64,000 bases of DNA from Halocatena pleomorpha (GTDB lineage: Archaea > Halobacteriota > Halobacteria > Halobacteriales > Haloarculaceae): positions 62,001 to 126,000 of the forward strand of contig NZ_RRCH01000002.1 of the NCBI RefSeq assembly GCF_003862495.1. Reading direction: 5' to 3'. Under the pieces are notes generated by a model. It worked only from the letters and a program-made list of their open reading frames with translations. It ran no database searches and was not told the DNA's origin. Of the stretch, positions 37,426 through 46,827 are shown one piece after another. Each line of letters begins with the position of its first letter. The stretch's first letter is position 1. A program made the translations under genes and the position numbers.

Positions 37426-37450
37426 ACCCTTTCAGGATAGCGTGTTCAAG
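37426..37450 (-). promoter_or_regulatory. TATA-like box with operator O5
   Basis: On the minus strand CTTGAA (37450-37445), one base, then ACGCTATCCTGAAAGGGT (37443-37426). The left arm matches O2 well; the right arm is degenerate. It serves the metallo-beta-lactamase gene at 37389. Confidence 0.5.
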
Positions 37451-37496
37451 TATCCCACCGGTCCGCCATTGAGGACCAGACTGTCTCACAACGGCT

Positions 37497-37890
37497 TCAC
37501 GTCTCGACGTCTCGGGGCGTGACCTCGACCGTCGTCGAGCGCGCCCGTTCACCGATCATCTGCTCTTGTTGGATGGCGATGTGGGTCATCGCGTTGTCTG
37601 GCGTCGCGCCGTGCCAGTGTTTCTCGTCCGGCGGGAACCAGACAACGTCGCCCGCCGAATCTGCTCTATCTTTCCGCCCTCACGTTGCGCGAGGCCACAA
37701 CCACTTGTCACGACCAGCAGCTGGCCGAGCGGGTGGGTGTGCCACACGGTGGGAGCACCCGGTTCGAACGTGACGCTCGCCGCCACACGTGCGTCGTCTT
37801 GCGGGTCGAACAGCGGGTCGATCCGGGCGTCACGGTGAAGTACTCGTTGGGTCTGTCGACGGCGGGTTGCGAACAGCCACTGGGGATCTC
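37497..37890 (-). pseudogene. Broken duplicate of the cupin gene
   Basis: The minus strand encodes [40 protein letters not shown] and, after a shift near 37660, [13 protein letters not shown] and [13 protein letters not shown], ending VTPRDVET at 37497. It is a close homologue of the cupin at 32596. At least two frameshifts interrupt it, one near the start and one between the two metal motifs. Confidence 0.75.
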
Positions 37891-38237
37891 CGTGGGTTGT
37901 ACCCACGCTTCAATCGAACCTTGGGTGTCTTGATTTCGATGCCATCCCGAAATGTTTTAATTAGATAATCGACACGATGGCCTTCGGACAGGTACCAGAC
38001 GACCTTGACCGGCGGTATGGGTCGGTGGCCGACGTATTTCTGGAGCGGGCCACAGACAGGGTTTATCAACTCGTCCAGCCTCCGGTCGGTGTGCCAGACT
38101 GATGTCTGAGAAGTGTCTCCTGACTGTCTACATCCGGACGTACGCCGGGAAGAGGCGCGTCACCGCACTGGAGTACGCTAGCCGGACCATGGGCGATGTC
38201 AGCACACTCAAGTGCTCAGTTTCTCTACCGGAGACAC
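37891..38237. other. Intergenic stretch
   Basis: Between the cupin relic and the GH2 gene. A minus-strand frame at 37830-38069 looks like a short basic protein fragment but matches nothing I recognise. No operator copy was found. Confidence 0.3.
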
Positions 38238-39914
38238 ATGCACCGAACATTCGAGCCGACGCCCTCCCGACGACGGCAGTATCTCGACGGCCGGTGGCAG
38301 TTCGTCACCGATCCGGAGGATGAGGGACGAGAAGAGGAATACTGGGAGTCCTTCCCGGCTACCGACGAGCGAATGACCGTGCCATGCGGGTGGAACGCCC
38401 GGCCGGACTACGTCGATTACGAGGGACCGGCGTGGTACCGGACGACGTTCGAACTCCTCAAGCGGCGCAACGTCCGCCTAACGTTCCTTGCGGTCGCCCA
38501 CGATGCGAGCGTCTATCTCGACGGCGAACACCTCGTCGGCCACTACGGAGGGCACACACAGTTCGAGGCAGTCTGTCAGGGTCTCGCCGCAGGCGAACAC
38601 GAACTAGTCGTCCGCGTCGACAACGAGCGTGACGAAATCAGCCTCCCACGGCCCGGCGCGGACTGGCTCTCCTACGGTGGCATTACCCGTGAGGTGTTCG
38701 TCGAGGAGCTCCCGGACGTATTCGTCGACGACCTGAACCTCTCCTACAAACTCGACGGCGACTGCGCGACGGTCGACGCCGAGGTCGCGCTCAGAAATCT
38801 CGGCGATGACGCCGAACGCGAAGTCACACTCACGATCGACGGCACCGAGACGACGGACGTGGTCGAACTCGTGGCCAGCGAGCCGATAGTCGATCGCTCG
38901 GTCGCTCTCTCGGTCGAATTCGGTGGCGTCGAACAGTGGTCTCGGGAGGAACCGCGGCTGTACACCGCGACCGTCACCGTCGGTGACGACGAGTACCGCG
39001 ACCGCATCGGGTTCCGAACGCTGTCGGTCGACGGTACCGACATCCTGCTGAACGGCTCGCCTGTCGAGTTGGCAGGGGTCAACAGACACGAAGACCACCC
39101 CGAGTGGGGACACGCCCAGCCGCTCCGTCTGATGACCCACGACCTTGACCTGATCCAGCGGGCGGGCTTCGACACCGTGCGGGCCAGCCACTACCCGAAC
39201 CACCCTCGCTTTCTCGACCTGTGCGACGAGGAGGGAATCTTCGTCATCGAGGAAATCCCCTACTGGCAGTTCGATGCCGAGCGGTTCGCACGCGACCCGG
39301 TTCTCGACCGCGGGCTCGACATGCTCGAAGAGATGGTCACCGAGCACCGCCATCACCCGTCGGTGTTTGCCTGGAGTATCCACAACGAGTGTGCGACCCA
39401 AGAAGAGGGATTGCGCGAACCGACCGAACGGCTCGTCGATCGGACGCGCGAACTTGACGACTCACGACTTGTCACCTACGCCTCCAACCGCGACTTCGAG
39501 GGCTACACCGACGAGTGCGTCGACCTCGTGGACTTCATCGGCATCAACGCCTACTGGGACTGGTACTTCGATGGGAAGACGTGGCCGGAGTTCCTCGAGG
39601 ACGTCCGAAACCAGTACGGCGAGACGCCAGCGATTGTCTCGGAATTCGGCGCGGGTGCGGTCCCCGGCGAACGGACGGTTGAAGCCCAGAAATGGAGCGA
39701 GCCGTTCCAGCGAGAGTACCTCCAGAACGCCGTCGAAACGTTCCGGGAGTCCGAATTCGTCTCCGGATTCACCGTCTGGCAGTACTGTGACATTCGCGTA
39801 CCACGACGGAAGGCGATGCACCGCCCGCGGACGCAGAATAACAAGGGGATTGTCGACGAGTACCGGCGACCGAAGGAGGCTTACTGGACGCTCCGAGACG
39901 TCCTTCCAGAGTAA
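38238..39914 (+). CDS. Glycoside hydrolase family 2 (beta-galactosidase/glucuronidase type)
   Basis: A 558-residue GH2 enzyme: an N-terminal sugar-binding jelly-roll (YLDGRWQFVTDPED, VYLDGEHLVGHYGGHTQFEA), a middle immunoglobulin-like domain, and a TIM barrel with LAGVNRHEDHP. The acid/base Glu is in SIHNECATQE and the nucleophile Glu in VSEFGAGAVPG. It releases beta-linked sugars from oligosaccharides, and with no signal peptide it acts inside the cell. ATG 38238 (MHRTFEPTPSRRR) is preferred over the in-frame ATG 38196, because the extra 14 residues look non-native. High GC and intact. Confidence 0.9.
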   Translation: MHRTFEPTPSRRRQYLDGRWQFVTDPEDEGREEEYWESFPATDERMTVPCGWNARPDYVDYEGPAWYRTTFELLKRRNVRLTFLAVAHDASVYLDGEHLVGHYGGHTQFEAVCQGLAAGEHELVVRVDNERDEISLPRPGADWLSYGGITREVFVEELPDVFVDDLNLSYKLDGDCATVDAEVALRNLGDDAEREVTLTIDGTETTDVVELVASEPIVDRSVALSVEFGGVEQWSREEPRLYTATVTVGDDEYRDRIGFRTLSVDGTDILLNGSPVELAGVNRHEDHPEWGHAQPLRLMTHDLDLIQRAGFDTVRASHYPNHPRFLDLCDEEGIFVIEEIPYWQFDAERFARDPVLDRGLDMLEEMVTEHRHHPSVFAWSIHNECATQEEGLREPTERLVDRTRELDDSRLVTYASNRDFEGYTDECVDLVDFIGINAYWDWYFDGKTWPEFLEDVRNQYGETPAIVSEFGAGAVPGERTVEAQKWSEPFQREYLQNAVETFRESEFVSGFTVWQYCDIRVPRRKAMHRPRTQNNKGIVDEYRRPKEAYWTLRDVLPE

Positions 39915-40012
39915 AATACATGAGTGTCGAAGGGGACTCGCCGAACTCGGGATCGCGACGACGTTTCGCCGAGTGAACGCCCCCCGAGACCTTCGTTGTA
40001 CGTCACATTCTC

Positions 40013-40583
40013 CTAGGAACTCGGCGTGAAAATAGGGCCCCGATGATGCCCACTGGTCAAAAAACCGCGATTTCGTTCGTCAGTGTGTCGCCAGAGATTG
40101 TACAGCAGGGCTGCAAACACAAATCTGAACGACCGAACACAGTAGTTTTTCGAGGACGCCTTGGGGAGAAACGCTGTCACCGATTTGTACCGATGTCCGA
40201 TGTCCCAGCGGCGACTGTAGCTGGTAGTAACGTGCGTGATCTCGCCGGAAGCGACGTGATTATGGTTGGTCACGAATACGGCGAAGTTGCCCTCAGCGTT
40301 CTTGTCAGTCGCTGACACGTATAGGAACTCACCGGTGTGGTGGCGTTCGCCAGCAATGGCGAACGGAACGTTATGGTTGACTGCGGCGTCAACGCTGTCT
40401 ATACTCTGAGTCGTCTGCATCCTCGTCGGCTTCGTCTTCATTCAGGTCGAGGGGAACCAGTGCGTTAGGGACAACGTCGTGGTCGTGGTCCTTGAGAGCG
40501 ATGCTCTTTGCAGCGGCGTCAAGCGTGCTCTTGGTCTGTTCACTGAACTGCTCCCGGACGTAGGAGATGTTTCTCGATCGCAT
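40013..40583 (-). pseudogene. IS transposase C-terminal remnant
   Basis: The minus strand gives HHTGEFLYVSATDKNAEGNF, SYSRRWDIGHRYKSVTAFLP and FVFAALLYNLWRHTD, the C-terminal region (YSRRWDIE..YK..K motif) of haloarchaeal ISH-type DDE transposases. An upstream piece (STLDAAAKSIALKDHDHDVV) may belong to the same relic in another frame. The rest is missing. Confidence 0.65.
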
Positions 40584-41201
40584 TATTGTTCCTGTCGGCT
40601 AGCCGGCTACCTGCGTTGTGGGTGCCCAGGGAGCAGCAACATCAGCCTCTTCTCTAGAAAATTTTAGTGTAATAGAATAGAAATAATATATCATATTACT
40701 GATGACAGGGTCGCTGTGTGCTTCATTTCTTCCAAAAGAAGATGTTGTTATGATAATATCTATCCACGCACAAACCTCAGCAAAATCCGATCTTCAGGTG
40801 CAGGATTTGCTATAGTGTCATACGATTTATGTCCATCATGCATAATTGATAGTATGAACCGTTGGTTATCCAGACTACAGCTGTCTGGAAATACACAATA
40901 CATGTATGCAAGGTGTCTGTATCCCGCTCCCAACCGAATATGACCGACTCAGATTACCCCCAACCACAGCACACCGGCTTCTTCTGAGAGAAACCAGAGA
41001 GACAGGATCATGAGTAACGAGACTAATATCATATCACACAGGTTTTCTGACTACAATGGTGATCCCCCTAGTGTCCATGTGATTGTTTCTAGATATTTGA
41101 TCACAACGTGAGCTGAGGCGCTTGAACACGAGCTAGGGGCATCACGATCTCGTATCACACCGACCATCCTTTAGAACACTCATAGATTCGACAGGCGGCC
41201 A
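40584..41201. other. AT-rich intergenic stretch
   Basis: No gene recognised. It contains AT-rich patches typical of haloarchaeal insertion sites. Confidence 0.35.
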
Positions 41202-41408
41202 TCATCGCGCATCTCCGGGCAGGGGCTGGATCCATCCACAGCTGAGTCCCAGCACACTCGCAATGAGTCCGAACCCACCGAGCACAAGCACATCGAACGC
41301 TGGCGAGTCATGCCCCTGAGTCGCCAGCGCGAGCGCACCGAACCCCAGACCGAGCAGCAACTCACGGGCTGCTGCCTGCGTAGTCGGGTAGAGATCGACA
41401 TTGTGCAT
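41202..41408 (-). CDS. Small two-helix membrane protein (mobile-element type)
   Basis: Starting at ATG 41408 (MHNVDLYPTTQAAARELLLG) the 68-residue product has two hydrophobic helices (LGFGALALATQ and FDVLVLGGFGLIASVLGLS). It overlaps the end of the zinc-ribbon ORF before it. Tightly overlapping small genes of this kind are common in haloarchaeal viruses and plasmids. No function is assigned. Confidence 0.4.
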   Translation of the reverse strand: MHNVDLYPTTQAAARELLLGLGFGALALATQGHDSPAFDVLVLGGFGLIASVLGLSCGWIQPLPGDAR

Positions 41409-41586
41409 CCGTATCCACCTCCCTAGCCGCTGGATTGCTATCCTCAAGCACATTGAGACAGCCTGGACAGACCGCTCCAAGGCCATCGGGTTCGAGGGCC
41501 ACCTCGAACGAGTGCTGGCACCGCGGGCACGTCCCTCGGCGACACGTACTCACAACGCTGGAGGTGGTGATCGGCTCAGCGCCCAT
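41362..41586 (-). CDS. Small zinc-ribbon protein
   Basis: A 74-residue protein with two CxxC knuckles (GTCPRCQHSFEVALEPDGLG, then AVCPGCLNVLED) forming one zinc ribbon, with an acidic tail. The ATG overlaps the end of the preceding frame, suggesting coupled expression with neighbouring small genes. It may belong to a provirus or plasmid remnant. No exact function. Confidence 0.45.
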   Translation of the reverse strand: MGAEPITTSSVVSTCRRGTCPRCQHSFEVALEPDGLGAVCPGCLNVLEDSNPAAREVDTDAQCRSLPDYAGSSP

Positions 41587-41589
41587 CGA

Positions 41590-41738
41590 CGCTCACCTCT
41601 GCTTGCTTGAGAGCGCCGATAAGCCGTTCCACCGTCGCGCCCAACGTCTGGGAACCGATTGGCGTAGACTTTCACTTCGCGGGCGATGCGTTGGCGTTGT
41701 CGTGCGGGAACGTCGGAGACTGACGCCTCACCGGCCAC
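41590..41738 (-). pseudogene. Frameshifted small helical protein
   Basis: One frame reads VSDVPARQRQRIAREVKVYA and, after a shift near 41640, another ends ATVERLIGALKQAEVSVDGR with a stop overlapping the zinc-ribbon ATG. Joined, they form a plausible small helical protein upstream in the same mini-operon. Its family is unknown. Confidence 0.35.
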
Positions 41739-41837
41739 GATGCGTCGCGTCTACGGGGACAGTGACGAGGGAGCCACACCATCCCGGGGCGACTCCCGCT
41801 CTCTCACAGTTCGATCAATAGCGGCCTGAGCCACACC

Positions 41838-41856
41838 ATATATATATATATATATA
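41838..41856. repeat. TA dinucleotide run
   Basis: About nine consecutive AT/TA dinucleotides lie upstream of the mini-operon. The run is self-complementary and easily melted; it may be a promoter or only a replication-slippage tract. Confidence 0.8.
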
Positions 41857-42474
41857 GGTTACACAATCATTCAGCTTAGGGTTGCGATAACTACCATTAA
41901 AGCTATCGGTCCAGGATATCGGAAAGAGCACCACTGTGACCGACCCCTCCGAACGCTTGGAGAGAGTCGGACTGGGTTACATCCCAAGTATATTTTCAAG
42001 AGGTTCTAGAAAAAAGAAATGGGTGTGTTTGTCCCATCGACAGTTCGAGACGAGTCGTTACAGACGGACCCTTGTCGGGTTAAAGCCTCGGTGCCACCGC
42101 TGGCCGTGATGATTCGTCCTTTTCACCGGCTTCGTCACCCTTGATTGTATGTTTCTGTACATTCACGCAATTCCGGCAGTTATCAGGCGGATAGGGATTT
42201 GGTCAATGGTATGTATGATCCCTCAATCCCAGCTTGACCCCACAAGGGACCGTCTATACCCATCCGATCTCGGGTGTGAGGCCGTTATTTGATAGTATCT
42301 GATGTGAGTGTACTGTCGACCTGCAATTCTGGGTGCCTCGGAACACTCCTCCTGACCGGAGAACCATCCATATTGGCTCTAAAACGCCGCTAGTTTTATT
42401 TCTCATATCTATTCTATCATTTTATAACAAAAAATTAAAGTATTTTATAATTCTATCCAACTTATTTATTCATA
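41857..42474. other. Intergenic stretch
   Basis: No gene recognised. Near its end TTTTATAATTC (about 42441-42451) is a TATA box about 27 bases before the start of the small Tat protein. Confidence 0.4.
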
Positions 42475-42741
42475 GTGGGAAGTGATGGACTCCCAAGTCG
42501 TCGAAGTGTACTTAAGAAAATCGGCTTTGCTGGGACAGTCTCGGTGATTGGGACCGTTCATGTCTGTATGCGGACCCAGCGGACACCACTGAGTCACACC
42601 GAACAAGCCGCGCTTGAGCGACTGTACGAAGACGACGAGCCGGTTGTAGACAGCTTTTCACGAGCTGGTGGCCGTCATCCGCCTGCACGTCTGGACGGTC
42701 GTCCTCGGAATGTAGATCCGTGTACCGTCTGTCATTGTTGA
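42475..42741 (+). CDS. Small Tat-exported protein of unknown function
   Basis: An 88-residue precursor starting with GTG 42475. SRRSVLKKIGFAGTVSVIGT is a Tat signal (twin Arg plus hydrophobic stretch), followed by about 55 acidic residues and the ending DPCTVCHC, a Cys-rich tail that could bind metal. The TATA box lies about 27 bases upstream, consistent with a leaderless transcript. No family is recognised. Confidence 0.55.
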   Translation: MGSDGLPSRRSVLKKIGFAGTVSVIGTVHVCMRTQRTPLSHTEQAALERLYEDDEPVVDSFSRAGGRHPPARLDGRPRNVDPCTVCHC

Positions 42742-43292
42742 GAACTATGGTTGCAGATACGATATTTGGTCCAGTTCGGACGTGCTATCTCTCGAAGTTT
42801 GCAGGACCCGCCACAATTCTATTGCTTTTATGTGCGTGGGAAAACCTCTGTGCTGGCCGGTCGGTGATTCGTTTCCAGAACGTTCCTGCCGGCGTCCAAA
42901 TCAGACCCCCACGCCGGGCAACGGTCTTTGGGCCCGTGTGTAACTGATAATCTCGAGTTCTTCGTGGGGCACCTCAGACAGGGGGATCTCGTACGGCATC
43001 TCGGTTGCGATTTCTGCTTTCACATCGTCGAGGTGTCGCTCTATCGTGTTCACAAATCGGACGCTGAGCAGGTTTTCGGAACGTTCGTCGTAGCAACCGA
43101 CACACAGAGTGGTGATCGAAGACCAACGCTCGCAGAGTCCACCGGAACTGTGAAAGCACGACCATCTGCAGCTACTCAGGAAAAAGCCCGCGTCGAACAA
43201 TGTTGTCGACCAGTAGATATAAAAACCGACGTTCCTCATAGAACGGTTGTCACACCAGCGACTCCGACTGCCGGGCGCAGTGCTGGTCGATC
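42742..43292. other. Stretch without a recognised gene
   Basis: A minus-strand frame at 42901-43296 (part reading RFVNTIERHLDDVKAEIATE) overlaps the stop of the GH3 gene and could be a downstream ORF, but most of it has poor coding character. It is not annotated as a gene. Confidence 0.3.
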
Positions 43293-45704
43293 TCAATCTT
43301 CGTGGCTGCCTCTGTCTCGAGGTTTAGTGACGCTCCCTGTGTTTTCGATTGTGAGAGTCGTTGTTATCGAGTCACCGACCGAGAGTTCGTATGCACCTGC
43401 TTCGACGACCTTCTGTTTTGTTCCGGGCACATCTCCTGGGACGACTTCGATCGCCGCGAGATTCGCCTCGATTTCGACGGTCGTTGATGTGCCAGCGTCG
43501 AGAGACACCCGCTTGAACCCTATCAGTCGCCGCTTTGGTTGAAGCACGGAGCCATACGACTGGGTGTTGTACACCTCGACGATGTGGTCTCCCGCCATCT
43601 CGCCGGTGTTTGCGACATCGACGCTGACAGTGACCGTCGGCGTGTCCGTGGGATTCAAAACCGACTTCGGCGAGACCGATGCGTTCGAGTACTCGAACGT
43701 AGTGTACGACAGCCCGTGGCCGAACTCGTACAGCGGACCTTGATCGTCGAGTGGCGGGTACTGGTTGTAATGATTCGGGACTTTTCCGACACTAGCGGGC
43801 CAGTTGAACGCGAGCTTCCCCGATGGGTTGTATTTCCCGAGTAGCGTATCAGTGACGGCACGCCCAGTGTCGCTTCCGGGTTGACCGGCGAACAGCACCG
43901 CATCCAGCATGTCGAACGTTTGTGCAGTTCCCTGAGGGCTGCCAGCGAGGATGACACCGACGACCGGGGTGTCCGGTGCTTGCTTGGTGACTGCCTCGAC
44001 GAGAGACCGCTGTGGCGGGGCGAGTTCGAACGTGTCGCGGTCCCCAAAGCCCTCGTTGTGTGGTCCCTCCCCGAGTACGACGACGACAGCATCAGCACGA
44101 GCCGCCTCGCTTTTGACCTTCGACTCTTGTTGGTCTGTAAATCCGAAGTTACCGTTTGGAGAGACGTCGTCGGTGTGTGGCTCGGCGTTTTGAAACGGCG
44201 CGGTCACGAAGCTCGTCGGAACGTGCGCAACCGAACCAAACGCCTCGTTCATCGTTTCGAGGATGGTGTTCTGACGCGGGCGCGGACCACCTTCGGTTGG
44301 ATATCCACCCTGAACGCCCTGCCATCCCAGCGTCCAGCCACCGTGTTGCATCATGAACCGATTGCGCAACCCCGTGTTCGGATTGATTCCTGGTCCCGTC
44401 AACAGCACGCGGTTGCTGCCCGACAGCGGGAGCGCATCGTTCTCGTTTTTCAGCAGCACCATCGACTCTTTGGCGAGCTGTTCGGACTGCTCTTTGGCTC
44501 CCCCAAGCACGTCCGAGATCCGTGATTCCTCGACAGTTGGTGTCTGGAACAGACCAAGCTCTGCTTTGAGCTCGAGAATCCTCCTGACGGCCTCGTCGAT
44601 GCGCTCTGTGGAAATTTCACCCTTCTCCACGAGGTCGGCAACAGTCTCGATGAACGTCACTGGCCCGTTCGAGGCGTCGCCGTTCCCGATCATGTACATA
44701 TCTACCCCGGCGTTGATCCCTTCCTTGATCCCCTGGCGCAAACTGTCGGTGTAGTCGTGATTGACGATCAGTCGGTTGAAATCATTGTAATCCGAGATCA
44801 CGACCCCTTCAAAGTCGTACTGCTCGCGCAGCACCTCCGTAAGCAACCACGAGGAGACGTGTGCGGGCTTGCCGTTTATCGCACCACTGTTGACCATCAC
44901 CGTTTTTGGCTCTTCTTCGAGCGCCATTCGATGTGGCGGCAGCAAATTCGTTCGGAGGTCTCGCATCGACGTTTGGGCGTGCCCTCGATCATTGCCGCTT
45001 TCGGGGATGGAGTAGCCAGCAAAATGCTTATCCGTCGAACACAACCGGTCGTTGCTCTCGAGTCCGCGGACTCGTGCCCTCGTAATCGCTCCCAACAACA
45101 TCGGGTCCTCTGTGATGCCCTCGAAAAAGCGCCCCCATCGTGGGTCGCGCTGGAGTTCGTTCGTCGGTGCGAACGTCCAGTGTGCACCCATTGCTGCTGT
45201 CGAATCCGCTGTGTGCCGTGCTGCATCTTCGAGCAAGTCGACATCCCGCGTCGAACCCATGTTAATGCGTTGTGGAAACACGGTTGCGTCTGCAAGCAGC
45301 CCGTTTCCGTGAACAGCATCCACCCCCCATAGGAACGGGATGGAACTACTCGAGTGGTTGAGATTGTACTCTTGTAGTGCGTTGATTCCCTGAACGACCT
45401 CTTTGGCGTCGAAGCTCGGTGGCTTTGACCCGCCCGAGAGGATCGAACCAAGCTCGAGCTTAGAAAAATACTCTCCAAGCGTCTCAACCCCGAACCGTTC
45501 CGGAACGCTGGCCTGTGGATCGAATGAACTGATCGCCACTTGGGTCATCTGAGCGGCTTTTTGTCGAACTGTGAGCTCTTCCAACTTCGATTCGATATCA
45601 ACTCCGTCGTACGCCGTGGCGCCGGAGGAACCGCTTCCCAGTGCAGCGGCAGTCGCCGCCACGCCCGTTGTTTTCATGAATGTCCGTCTGGATACGTTCT
45701 GCAT
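43293..45704 (-). CDS. Glycoside hydrolase family 3 beta-glucosidase, Tat-exported
   Basis: A secreted GH3 enzyme of about 800 residues. The N-terminus MQNVSRRTFMKTTGVAATAA is a Tat signal. The GH3 N-domain follows (SSIPFLWGVDAVHGN, TDKHFAGYSIPESGNDRGHA) with the nucleophile Asp in GVVISDYNDFN. The C-domain (KESMVLLKNENDALPLSGSN) and a C-terminal fibronectin-III-like domain (YEFGHGLSYTTFEYSN) complete the BglX architecture. It hydrolyses beta-glucosides outside the cell. Upstream in-frame Met codons at 45740 and 45770 are possible starts, but the one at 45704 places the twin Arg near the N-terminus. Confidence 0.9.
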   Translation of the reverse strand: MQNVSRRTFMKTTGVAATAAALGSGSSGATAYDGVDIESKLEELTVRQKAAQMTQVAISSFDPQASVPERFGVETLGEYFSKLELGSILSGGSKPPSFDAKEVVQGINALQEYNLNHSSSSIPFLWGVDAVHGNGLLADATVFPQRINMGSTRDVDLLEDAARHTADSTAAMGAHWTFAPTNELQRDPRWGRFFEGITEDPMLLGAITRARVRGLESNDRLCSTDKHFAGYSIPESGNDRGHAQTSMRDLRTNLLPPHRMALEEEPKTVMVNSGAINGKPAHVSSWLLTEVLREQYDFEGVVISDYNDFNRLIVNHDYTDSLRQGIKEGINAGVDMYMIGNGDASNGPVTFIETVADLVEKGEISTERIDEAVRRILELKAELGLFQTPTVEESRISDVLGGAKEQSEQLAKESMVLLKNENDALPLSGSNRVLLTGPGINPNTGLRNRFMMQHGGWTLGWQGVQGGYPTEGGPRPRQNTILETMNEAFGSVAHVPTSFVTAPFQNAEPHTDDVSPNGNFGFTDQQESKVKSEAARADAVVVVLGEGPHNEGFGDRDTFELAPPQRSLVEAVTKQAPDTPVVGVILAGSPQGTAQTFDMLDAVLFAGQPGSDTGRAVTDTLLGKYNPSGKLAFNWPASVGKVPNHYNQYPPLDDQGPLYEFGHGLSYTTFEYSNASVSPKSVLNPTDTPTVTVSVDVANTGEMAGDHIVEVYNTQSYGSVLQPKRRLIGFKRVSLDAGTSTTVEIEANLAAIEVVPGDVPGTKQKVVEAGAYELSVGDSITTTLTIENTGSVTKPRDRGSHED

Positions 45705-45770
45705 CCACGTCTCAATAACGTCCTCTGGATTCCTCACCATCGCATACCAGTCAATACAATATGTATTCAT

Positions 45771-46827
45771 AAGAGTTTCTATTAGATATAAATCTGTGGA
45801 CGAATAGTGGTATTTTGTATGTTTTTTAGATATATCCTTATACGTATACGAAGACGAGGATGGTTGCTATTCGTGTATGGAGAGAATGATCGACTTCGCT
45901 TCGTCGTGTGCTCTCCGAGGCGTCTTCCCGACCCATCAAAGGAAACAACCATTCCACTGCCAACAAACGGTGTGTCTTTGAGCTCGGACTCTGTACTGTG
46001 CGATTCGGGCGTCGGCTGCCGAACGGCGGTTACGTTACCCTTCAGTGGCTCGTACTCTCTGTCGGTTGCTCTGATTCGATTTCCAAACGACCGTCTTGAC
46101 GAGCATCTCGGTGTCGTTCTCGTGAATCCATCAAAAACCGGATCATCGCTAGCTTCGGCTTTAAAGGCGAACGCGTGCAGCTTGAGTGATTGAATCGTAC
46201 TCTCGTTTCAGGCGATCCGCCGGTAGTTTGCGGTCTATCGCCGTCCGTTTTTTGGGACCGCCAAACAGACTCATCACTGCTACTCAACGGGCGAGCTGTC
46301 TGTATCTCTCTCCCGGTGGAGTTGCGGGTCCTTCGTGGAGCGGCGTCTCGGGAACGTTGCAGCATGCGCTCGGAGTCTTCGAAGTCTGGTGCCCCCGGTA
46401 GTTTGTCCTGACGTGTTTGGATACGTATGCTTGATAGCGGGCGTGCTGAAATTGGTCGTCGAATGCGTCAGGTCAGTGAGTGCACCGATCGACACGGGTG
46501 TATCCTGATCGCACCGTTCCCCGTGATCCACTGGCGAGCAACACCCTGTCTAACACGTGCTTATGTAGTGAACGAACAGCGCAAGCTACTGGCGAACGCT
46601 CAGTCCACTTCCCACCCATGAATATGGAAGCGGTCGATGTGCATTGTGAAGGTGTGAAACCATTTCCCGATCAGGTTTTGGTCCGTATAATTAACCGACC
46701 GCTCAGTCTTCATCGAGTAATGGCGGTCTGGGTGCCCAATTTAACTGTGTTTCTCTTCAAACAGCGGAATGCAGACCATTGAGTCCGAGAAACGAGCGTG
46801 ACACGTTTGACACAAGATAAAATTTAT
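45771..46827. other. Kilobase without a recognised gene
   Basis: Short open frames occur on both strands (for example 46042-46365 and 46280-46531 on the minus strand), but none shows a domain, membrane segment or signal peptide. It is probably the remains of decayed genes. No RNA gene was recognised. Confidence 0.35.

Noticed and set aside
38604-39401. 265-codon minus-strand open frame inside GH2
   Set aside because: Shadow of the glycoside hydrolase; no domain.
41838-41856. TA run as a specific regulatory element
   Set aside because: A simple dinucleotide repeat without other support.
42901-43296. 131-codon minus-strand frame after the GH3 gene
   Set aside because: Only its last part looks protein-like; there is no promoter or domain evidence.
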